Assembly: GCA_003501835.1 (NCBI GenBank) | Contig: DNOU01000021.1 | Span: forward strand, 1 to 9,099 | Length of the DNA: 9,099 bases | Direction: 5' to 3' | Origin: Anaerolineaceae bacterium | Lineage (GTDB): Bacteria > Chloroflexota > Anaerolineae > Anaerolineales > Anaerolineaceae | In this document: positions 1 through 5,800 of the stretch, piece after piece | How positions within the stretch are numbered: position 1 is the first letter of the stretch | Layout of the letters: each line of letters begins with the position of its first letter | Made by a program: the position numbers and the translations under genes | Notes under the pieces: generated by a model | The model's input: the letters and a program-made list of their open reading frames with translations, nothing else | What the model was told of the DNA's origin: nothing | Databases searched by the model: none

Positions 1-2352
1 GCCTGTACTTCAACCGCAGGGAATGCTTCCATTGACCCTTCGAATTCACAGGCTTCCATCGGAAATTCCCCCCAAACCGCCCCCACTCCCACCGCCACTG
101 CTACTCCAACACCTGAATTGCGTATCACCACTGCCGAACAGGAGCTGTTGAACGGCGATTATGACCAGGCACTCGCCGAGTTCCAAAAAGTGATCACATC
201 GACAAATGACGCTCTCATCATCGCTCAAGGTCAACTGGGAATCGGAAAGCTTTACTACCTCCAGGGTCAGTACGATAAAGCCCTGGAACAGTTCAACTGG
301 ATAATCGCCAATTTCCCCGATAACGAACCTCAGAACCTGGCGGTATTTTATCTTGCCAGGACATACGATGCCCAACAGAATTATGCCCTGGCTGCTGAAA
401 CCTATCAGCGCTACCTCAGTTTGGGCGCAGGTCCGTTGGACAGCGAGATCCTCACACTGGAAGGCGACGCCCTGGTGAACTCCGGAAACCTGCTGGCGGC
501 GCTTCCCGTTTTCGAAAAGGCATTGACAACCGCTGTGACCACAAAACAGGAGCCGCTCAAGATCAAGATCGCCCAGGGATACTGGCAAACTGGCAACATG
601 GATGAGGGGCTCAACAGATACCAGGAGATTTACGACACCACTACCAGCGACTACACCAAAGCCCAGATGGACCTTGCCATGGGGCTGATCTATCGAGATT
701 ACGGTCAGACCGAAGAAGGGTATGCCAAATTCCAGGATGCGGTGGCCAACTTTCCCACTTCAAACGACACCTACCAGGCATTGGTGATATTGATCGAAGA
801 AGGCCAGCAGGTGAGCAATCTAAATCGTGGAATCATTGATTATTACGCCGGGCAATATGGCCTGGCAGCCCAGGCACTTGACCGCTATATGATCGACAAT
901 CCCAATCATGATGGGACCCCCCATTATTACCGGGCTCTCAGCATGTTCAAAATGGGGGATTACCAGGGGGAGATCGACGAATGGGATCAGTTGATCGTGG
1001 ATCACCCATCCGACCAATATCTGGCAAAGGCTTTCCTCGAAAAATCGACCACCCAGTGGAATTCGCTCAATCAATACCAGGCGGGCGCAGAAACGCTGCT
1101 TGAATTCGTCGCCCTGCAACCCTCCGCCCCGGAAGCTGCACAGTACCTCTTTCAGGCTGGAAGGATCTATGAGCGCAACAACCGCCCGGACAAGGCAGCC
1201 GTTGTGTGGTCTCGCATCATCAACGAGTACCCGGCTGCTCCAGAAGCTTACACCGGGTTATTCGAAGCTGGCATCTGTTATTACCGCCTGGGTGATTTTC
1301 AAAAGGCGCAGGTGACCTTCCAGCGCACGCTTGTTCTGGCGACTTCTCCTTCAGATACCGCAAGTGCCGCACTCTGGGTTGGAAAATCATTCCTGGCACA
1401 ATCGGACAAAGCCAGTGCGCAGACCTACTTCGAGCAGGCAGCCGCGGCAGATCCCACGGGCTATTACAGCATTCGTGCCCGGCAGCTCCTCGATGGTCAG
1501 GCACCTTTCCCTGCATCCGTACGCCCTGACCTCTCAATTGATCTTGGTTCTGAAATGAAATCGGCAGCAGATTGGCTGGTCAGAAAGCTCAACCTGCCTG
1601 CCGGTACCGACCTGACGACTTTCAGTGATATTTCCAATGATCCCCTATTCAAACGCGGTGATCTGTTCTTGAAAATGGGATTTGTAGACCAGGCACGCAG
1701 TGAGTTTGATTCGCTGCGTGACGAATTCCAGGAGGATGCAGTCAAGTCCTTTGAGCTGCTGCATTACCTCGAAACAGCCGGGCTTTACCGTACCGCGGTA
1801 CTCACCAGCCGCCAGGTGCTGGATATTATCGGCATGAGCCAGCTGGATACCCTCAAAGCACCGGTCTATTTCAACCACATCCGCTTTGGCGTGTTCTACA
1901 GGGATAACATCGTTGCAGCAGCGAATGATGATGGCATTGACCCCCTGTTGATCTTCAGCATGGTGCGCCAGGAAAGTCTGTTTGAAGGTTCGATCGTTTC
2001 CTCGGCCGGTGCCGTGGGTTTGATGCAGATTCTGCCGCCAGTGGGCGCTGAAATTGCCCGCGATTATGGCTGGCCCCCCAACTATACTGACTCAGACCTG
2101 TACAAACCACCGGTGAATATCCGCCTGGGAACCCATTATTTCAAAAAGTGGCTGGACTACTTCAACGGCAATACCACCGCTGCGTTTGCAGCATATAACG
2201 GCGGAATTGGAAATGCCCTGGAATGGCAACAGATTGCCGGGGAGGACCCCGATCTGCTGCTCGAAGTCATTCGCTTCGAAGAGACTCGCAATTACATCCG
2301 CTACATTACCGAATACTACGAGATCTATAAATCCATTTATACCCACCCATGA
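1..2352 (+). CDS. TPR-containing lytic transglycosylase, probable lipoprotein (5' end missing)
   Basis: Probable GH23 (Slt-type) murein lytic transglycosylase, which cleaves the MurNAc-GlcNAc bond of peptidoglycan with formation of a 1,6-anhydro product. The frame is open from base 1 to TGA 2350-2352 (783 visible residues), so the start lies upstream; the TTG at 118 is internal. Visible residue 2 is Cys after Ala, followed by a Ser/Thr/Pro/Ala-rich stretch to about residue 39, as in a lipoprotein lipobox plus linker. Residues about 45-500 form at least eight TPR-like helical repeats (for example GKLYYLQGQYDKALEQF and AGICYYRLGDFQKAQVTF). The catalytic domain is C-terminal, with RQES (catalytic Glu658, bases 1972-1974), GLMQI from residue 673, AYNGG from 731 and an ET-x-x-Y motif at about 761, the order seen in Slt70. 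The TPRs probably act as a scaffold in the way the Slt70 superhelix does. It converges on the pdh operon. The family call is firm; the substrate role and membrane anchoring are inferred. Confidence 0.9.
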   Translation, partial: ACTSTAGNASIDPSNSQASIGNSPQTAPTPTATATPTPELRITTAEQELLNGDYDQALAEFQKVITSTNDALIIAQGQLGIGKLYYLQGQYDKALEQFNWIIANFPDNEPQNLAVFYLARTYDAQQNYALAAETYQRYLSLGAGPLDSEILTLEGDALVNSGNLLAALPVFEKALTTAVTTKQEPLKIKIAQGYWQTGNMDEGLNRYQEIYDTTTSDYTKAQMDLAMGLIYRDYGQTEEGYAKFQDAVANFPTSNDTYQALVILIEEGQQVSNLNRGIIDYYAGQYGLAAQALDRYMIDNPNHDGTPHYYRALSMFKMGDYQGEIDEWDQLIVDHPSDQYLAKAFLEKSTTQWNSLNQYQAGAETLLEFVALQPSAPEAAQYLFQAGRIYERNNRPDKAAVVWSRIINEYPAAPEAYTGLFEAGICYYRLGDFQKAQVTFQRTLVLATSPSDTASAALWVGKSFLAQSDKASAQTYFEQAAAADPTGYYSIRARQLLDGQAPFPASVRPDLSIDLGSEMKSAADWLVRKLNLPAGTDLTTFSDISNDPLFKRGDLFLKMGFVDQARSEFDSLRDEFQEDAVKSFELLHYLETAGLYRTAVLTSRQVLDIIGMSQLDTLKAPVYFNHIRFGVFYRDNIVAAANDDGIDPLLIFSMVRQESLFEGSIVSSAGAVGLMQILPPVGAEIARDYGWPPNYTDSDLYKPPVNIRLGTHYFKKWLDYFNGNTTAAFAAYNGGIGNALEWQQIAGEDPDLLLEVIRFEETRNYIRYITEYYEIYKSIYTHP

Positions 2353-2383
2353 AATAAAAACCCGGAGTTTGCAAAGCTCCGGG
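2353..2383 (-). terminator. Rho-independent terminator of the pdh operon
   Basis: The seven-base arms CCCGGAG (2361-2367) and CTCCGGG (2377-2383) flank a 9-nt loop. Read on the minus strand, the stem is followed by T5 (2360-2356), then A and TTT, which is a proper U tract. The stem begins about 25 nt past the pdhC stop codon. On the plus strand the stem is followed only by TCTTAGGG-type sequence, so it is a poorer terminator for the transglycosylase gene, although the hairpin could still protect that transcript's 3' end. The U tract runs right up to the transglycosylase stop codon. Confidence 0.8.
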
Positions 2384-2404
2384 TCTTAGGGTCTTAGGTT
2401 CTTA
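2381..2404. repeat. Three tandem 8-bp units in the convergent gap
   Basis: GGGTCTTA occurs at 2381-2388 and 2389-2396, followed by a one-mismatch copy GGTTCTTA at 2397-2404. The first unit overlaps the right arm of the terminator hairpin. It fills most of the space between the hairpin and the pdhC stop codon. This is probably slippage-generated sequence without a function. Confidence 0.7.
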
Positions 2405-2407
2405 CGC

Positions 2408-3682
2408 TTACAAAACAAGCCGCCAGGGGTTTTCCAGCAGGGTGGCCAGCGCCTGCATGAATTGAGCGGCTTCCACACCATCACTGATGCGGTGATCCAC
2501 CGAGAGGGTCATTGACATGCGGGTTCCCGCAACAATTTCGCCATCCCGCACCACTGGCTGGGGTTTGGCTGATCCCACTGCCAGGATTGCTGCTTCAGGG
2601 GGATTGATGATGGCGGAAAACTCGTCCACCTCGTACATCCCCAGGTTGCTGACCGAGAAGGTTGATCCTTCGATATCCTCGGGTCTCACCTTACCCTGGC
2701 GTGCACGAGCGACCGCCGAAGCGCTTTCACCTGCAATCTGCCGGAGAGACTTGACATCTGCATCCCGCACCACCACGGTCAAAAGACCACCTTCCACTGA
2801 AACTGCAATGCCGATGTTGACATGTGCATGTTGAATCAGATTCTCATTTCCCAGTGAAGTGTTCAGATTGGGATACTGCCTCAGCGCCAACGCAGCTGCT
2901 TTGACGATGAAATCATTGACCGAGATCTTTTCTCCCTCAGGCAGTTGTGAATTGATCTCCTTTCTCAATCCGAGCAGACGTTCCGCATCCGCCGACCGTG
3001 TGACCGTGAAATGCGGAATGGTTTGTTTCGACTCCGCCATCCTGCGTCCAATGGCTGCCCGGAGACGACTGAGCGGGACGATCTGATCTTCACCCTCTAC
3101 CACCGGGGTGGTAACGACAGCAGGTTTCACCTCCCGGGATATCGTTGTCGGGGCAGATGTGGTCGGGTTTGCCGCAGAAACCGATGCAAGATCCCGTTTC
3201 AAGATCCTTCCACCAGGACCTGTGCCTGCGACCCTGGAGAGGTCCAAACCTTCCTCACGTGCTATGCTTTTGGCAAGCGGTGAAGCAAAAATACGACCTG
3301 ATGCACCGTTGACTGCAGGAGAGGATTGAATTGGTTTCTCTTCAGGGTGGGTCTGGGGAGCGGTGCCAGATTCTGCAGGTACAGCTTCAGTCTCTGTCTT
3401 TGTCTTTGTTTCCGCCGGCTTGACCTCAGATCCCAATTCCTCACCCGCAGCCGAGATTATGGCAATTCCTGTGCCCACCGGTACAACGCTGCCCTCCTCC
3501 ACCAGTTGACGTGCCAGCACACCCTCATACGCCGAGTCCACCTCCAGGGTTGCTTTATCCGTTTCGATTTCTGCAAGCACATCCCCCTTTTTGATCGAAT
3601 CGCCCTGTTGTTTCGCCCATCGGACGAGAGTGCCTTCAGCCATGTCGAATCCGAGTTTGGGCATGGTGACTGTTTCAGCCAT
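2408..3682 (-). CDS. pdhC: Dihydrolipoamide acetyltransferase (E2) of the pyruvate dehydrogenase complex
   Basis: E2 core enzyme, which transfers the acetyl group from the lipoyl arm to CoA to give acetyl-CoA. The protein has 424 residues. A single N-terminal lipoyl domain covers about 1-80, with the lipoylated lysine in the motif ETDKA (Lys43). A Glu/Lys/Pro/Thr-rich linker (about 82-128) leads to the peripheral subunit-binding domain (about 130-166, ASPLAKSIAREEGLDL followed by GTGPGGRI). After a second Ala/Pro/Thr-rich linker comes the catalytic acyltransferase domain (about 198-424), with the active-site motif DHRISDG (His397, Asp401). I chose ATG 3682 over the in-frame GTG at 3685 because a perfect AAGGAGGT lies 6 nt before the ATG and only 3 nt before the GTG. 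The ATG shares its A with the pdhB stop (TGATG), suggesting translational coupling. The single lipoyl domain is common outside the enteric-type enzymes. A branched-chain or acetoin E2 is the alternative; the PDH-type E1 partners favour pyruvate. Confidence 0.93.
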   Translation of the reverse strand: MAETVTMPKLGFDMAEGTLVRWAKQQGDSIKKGDVLAEIETDKATLEVDSAYEGVLARQLVEEGSVVPVGTGIAIISAAGEELGSEVKPAETKTKTETEAVPAESGTAPQTHPEEKPIQSSPAVNGASGRIFASPLAKSIAREEGLDLSRVAGTGPGGRILKRDLASVSAANPTTSAPTTISREVKPAVVTTPVVEGEDQIVPLSRLRAAIGRRMAESKQTIPHFTVTRSADAERLLGLRKEINSQLPEGEKISVNDFIVKAAALALRQYPNLNTSLGNENLIQHAHVNIGIAVSVEGGLLTVVVRDADVKSLRQIAGESASAVARARQGKVRPEDIEGSTFSVSNLGMYEVDEFSAIINPPEAAILAVGSAKPQPVVRDGEIVAGTRMSMTLSVDHRISDGVEAAQFMQALATLLENPWRLVL

Positions 3683-4653
3683 CACAGCACCTCCTTCACA
3701 GCGGCAACAATGTCCGCCATCTGCGGCAATGCAGCCTGCTCCAATGTACGGTTGTAAGGCAGAGGCACCTCTTTTTGTGCCACGCGCTTGATCGGCGCAT
3801 CCACATAGTCAAAAGCCTCTTCATAGATTCGCGAAGCCACCTCTGAACCCACACCGAAAGATTTCCATCCTTCTTCAACGATCACTGCCCGGTTGGTTTT
3901 CTTGAATGACTCAAGCACAGGACCCATATCGAGGGGTCGCAAACTGCGCAGGTCAATGATCTCAGCCTCAATGCCGGCTGCCGATAATTCGTCAGCGGCT
4001 TTGAGTGAGGCTTCCAGCATTTTGCTGTACGTGATAATGGTCACATCCTTGCCAGTTCGTTGCACTGTCGACTTGCCGAGCGGAACAATAAAATCTCCCT
4101 CTGGTACCTCCCCCCTGCTTTGATAGAGCGTTGCGCTCTCGATGAACATCACCGGGTTGTCGCTGCGAATGGCTGCCTTGAGCATACCCTTGGCATCAGC
4201 CGGCGTTCCTGGCGCGACCACAGTGAGTCCCGGAAAGTGCGCGAAGATCGCATCGGGGGTTTGCGAGTGTGTGGCTCCCAGCTGGCGTCCCCCGCCGCTC
4301 ACCGTTCGAATCACCAACGGCAATTTCATCTGCCCATTGAACATGTAATGGAGCTTGGCACTCTCATTGACGATGTGATCCATGGCAGAAAAAGCAAAAT
4401 TGATGGTCATCAATTCCGCCACTGGCCGCAAACCGGTGATCGCAGAGCCGATAGCTGCACCGATAATCGTTGCCTCAGAGATCGGGGTGTCCTTTACCCT
4501 TTTAGGTCCAAAATGATCGTAAAATCCCCTGGTGACAGCATAAGTGCCGCCCCACACCCCCACTTCCTCCCCAAGAATGAAAACCTCGGGGTCTCTTTCC
4601 ATTTCCTCCCACAATGCCTGCGAGATCGCCTCCCGCATTGTCAGTCTTGCCAT
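3682..4653 (-). CDS. pdhB: Pyruvate dehydrogenase E1 component, beta subunit
   Basis: Beta subunit of the heterotetrameric (alpha2beta2) thiamine-diphosphate-dependent E1, which decarboxylates pyruvate and reductively acetylates the E2 lipoyl group. It has 323 residues, normal for the family, with a pyrimidine-binding domain at about 1-180 and a transketolase C-terminal domain at about 190-315. Visible landmarks are ILGEEVG (26-32), TPISEAT with Glu60 at the position of the cofactor-activating glutamate, and GATHSQ with His129 at the conserved active-site histidine. The ATG at 4653 follows GAGGG with a 4-nt spacer, and the SD begins right after the pdhA stop codon. The gap to pdhA is 9 nt and the 3' end overlaps pdhC by one base, so the three genes are clearly one transcript. 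Related branched-chain or acetoin dehydrogenase beta subunits share these motifs; the pyruvate assignment rests mainly on resemblance to PdhB and on the operon. Confidence 0.93.
   Translation of the reverse strand: MARLTMREAISQALWEEMERDPEVFILGEEVGVWGGTYAVTRGFYDHFGPKRVKDTPISEATIIGAAIGSAITGLRPVAELMTINFAFSAMDHIVNESAKLHYMFNGQMKLPLVIRTVSGGGRQLGATHSQTPDAIFAHFPGLTVVAPGTPADAKGMLKAAIRSDNPVMFIESATLYQSRGEVPEGDFIVPLGKSTVQRTGKDVTIITYSKMLEASLKAADELSAAGIEAEIIDLRSLRPLDMGPVLESFKKTNRAVIVEEGWKSFGVGSEVASRIYEEAFDYVDAPIKRVAQKEVPLPYNRTLEQAALPQMADIVAAVKEVL
3689..3696 (-). promoter_or_regulatory. Ribosome binding site of pdhC, inside the pdhB 3' end
   Basis: AAGGAGGT on the minus strand, a complete anti-16S match, sits 6 nt upstream of ATG 3682. 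It lies within the last codons of pdhB and decides the pdhC start. Confidence 0.85.
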
Positions 4654-4662
4654 TGCTCCCTC

Positions 4663-5622
4663 CTACTCTTCCACATAAATATTATCAAAGAGGGTATCCA
4701 GTGACGGTTCAGGGCTGTTCTCTGCAAAATCCACCGCCTCTGCCATTTCACCTTCCACCAACTGTTCGATCTCTTCCAACTCGGCTGTGGTTGCATGCTT
4801 GCCTGAAATCAGTTTGTTGTGGTACAGGCCGATTGGATCTTCCTCCTGCCACTTTTTCACTTCCTCAGGTTTCCGGTACCGCTCAGGGTCTCCCATGGAA
4901 TGCCCGCGGAAGCGATAAGTGATGGCTTCCAGAAATTGCGGTCCGCTGCCTGCACGTATCTCTTCGATCATTTCCTCGGCGACTTTGCGCACCGCCAGCA
5001 CATCCATGCCATCGACAGACCGGTTGGGCATGCCATAGCCGACCGCCTTCTGGCGGATATCGGAGACCGCGGAAGCCCGAGGTACGGCTGTTCCCATTCC
5101 GTACATGTTGTTTTCACACACCCACAACAGCGGAAGCTGCCAAACTTTGGATAGATTCAAACCTTCATGAAAGTAACCGATATTGGTTGCGCCATCGCCA
5201 AACATGGCAATGGTCACGGCTCCAGTTTCATTGTATTGATCCGTAAGCGCGAGCCCCGTCGCGAGCGGGATGTGTGCTCCAACAATGGCGTGTCCACCCC
5301 AGTAATTGAGGTTCACATCTGCCATGTGCATCGATCCCCCCCGGCCCCCTGAAACACCGGTTGCCTTGCCAAGTAATTCCGCCAGCACTTTTTTGACCGG
5401 GATGCCGCTATTGATTGCCACACCGTGGTCACGGTAAGCAGTGATCACACGGTCGATTGGTTTGCGCGCAGAGATCACTCCGGTTGAAACAGCTTCCTGA
5501 CCGATATAGAGATGTAAAAAACCACCAATTTTATCGTCCTGGTAATACGCTGCTGCCTTTTCCTCCAGGCGGCGGATCAACACCATTTGATGATAAAGCT
5601 CAAGATATTCCTTCTTCTGCAT
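4663..5622 (-). CDS. pdhA: Pyruvate dehydrogenase E1 component, alpha subunit
   Basis: Alpha subunit of E1, which binds the diphosphate end of ThDP and commits pyruvate carbon to acetyl-CoA. It has 319 residues, a full-length bacterial PdhA. The ThDP motif runs from GDGATN (Gly142-Asp143-Gly144) to ENN (170-172). Other matches are GFLHLYIGQEA near residue 34, YRDHG with His66, GGRGGSMH near 92, and RFRGHSMGDP (His241), which corresponds to the phosphorylation loop of mitochondrial PDH E1 alpha; nothing in the window suggests a kinase acts on it here. The start ATG at 5622 is preceded by AGGAAGGG with about a 7-nt spacer. It is the first gene of the pdhABC operon, with a 178-bp AT-rich upstream gap that holds the likely promoter. 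It ends with TAG at 4663-4665, 9 nt before pdhB. The HLYIGQEA and RFRGHSMGDP motifs favour PDH over branched-chain E1. Confidence 0.94.
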   Translation of the reverse strand: MQKKEYLELYHQMVLIRRLEEKAAAYYQDDKIGGFLHLYIGQEAVSTGVISARKPIDRVITAYRDHGVAINSGIPVKKVLAELLGKATGVSGGRGGSMHMADVNLNYWGGHAIVGAHIPLATGLALTDQYNETGAVTIAMFGDGATNIGYFHEGLNLSKVWQLPLLWVCENNMYGMGTAVPRASAVSDIRQKAVGYGMPNRSVDGMDVLAVRKVAEEMIEEIRAGSGPQFLEAITYRFRGHSMGDPERYRKPEEVKKWQEEDPIGLYHNKLISGKHATTAELEEIEQLVEGEMAEAVDFAENSPEPSLDTLFDNIYVEE

Positions 5623-5648
5623 CGGGTTTCCCTTCCTCGATCACATTG

Positions 5649-5664
5649 ATGGATCAAATTCCAT
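5649..5664. repeat. 16-bp inverted repeat between the probable pdh promoter and pdhA
   Basis: The arms ATGGA (5649-5653) and TCCAT (5660-5664) are separated by 6 nt. It is positioned downstream of the candidate -10 and 27 nt upstream of the pdhA ATG, as expected of a repressor operator, or of a weak mRNA hairpin. The arms are short, so chance cannot be excluded. Confidence 0.4.
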
Positions 5665-5673
5665 GAATATTAG

Positions 5674-5700
5674 GATATATATTATCATAATTATCTAGAA
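5674..5700 (-). promoter_or_regulatory. Candidate pdhABC promoter region
   Basis: Read on the minus strand, this very AT-rich stretch contains two GATAAT hexamers (5695-5690 and 5686-5681), each one mismatch from the TATAAT -10 box. The second is preceded by TAT. No convincing TTGACA-like -35 is present at the right spacing, so the exact promoter is unresolved and may need an activator. Use of the downstream hexamer would give an untranslated leader of roughly 50 nt. Confidence 0.35.
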
Positions 5701-5705
5701 TATAA

Positions 5706-5738
5706 ATGGTTTGCATATGAATTGAATATGATTTGCAT
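5706..5738. repeat. 11-bp direct repeat with 22-bp period upstream of the pdh promoter
   Basis: On the plus strand ATGGTTTGCAT (5706-5716) and ATGATTTGCAT (5728-5738) match at 10 of 11 positions, and their starts are 22 bp apart, about two helical turns. They lie just upstream of the candidate -10 elements of pdhA, where an activator or regulator dimer could bind one DNA face. The regulatory function is inferred from position and spacing alone. Confidence 0.45.
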
Positions 5739-5749
5739 GAGACTTTCTT

Positions 5750-5781
5750 AAAAAAACATCCCCGGCCAATGAGACCGGGGA
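5750..5781 (-). terminator. Rho-independent terminator of ppdK
   Basis: On the minus strand TCCCCGG (5781-5775) pairs with CCGGGGA (5765-5759) across a 9-nt loop and is followed by TG and T7 (5756-5750). It starts about 20 nt past the ppdK stop codon. This separates ppdK transcription from the pdhABC operon, although read-through remains possible because the genes point the same way. Confidence 0.88.
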
Positions 5782-5800
5782 GTTTGAATCGAAAAGTGGT

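Noticed and set aside
118..120. TTG as the transglycosylase start codon
   Set aside because: The frame is open to base 1 with a lipoprotein-like linker, and no Shine-Dalgarno sequence precedes this codon.
4060..4704. 214-codon plus-strand ORF opposite pdhB
   Set aside because: An antisense shadow of a conserved gene with no initiation signal and no recognisable domain.
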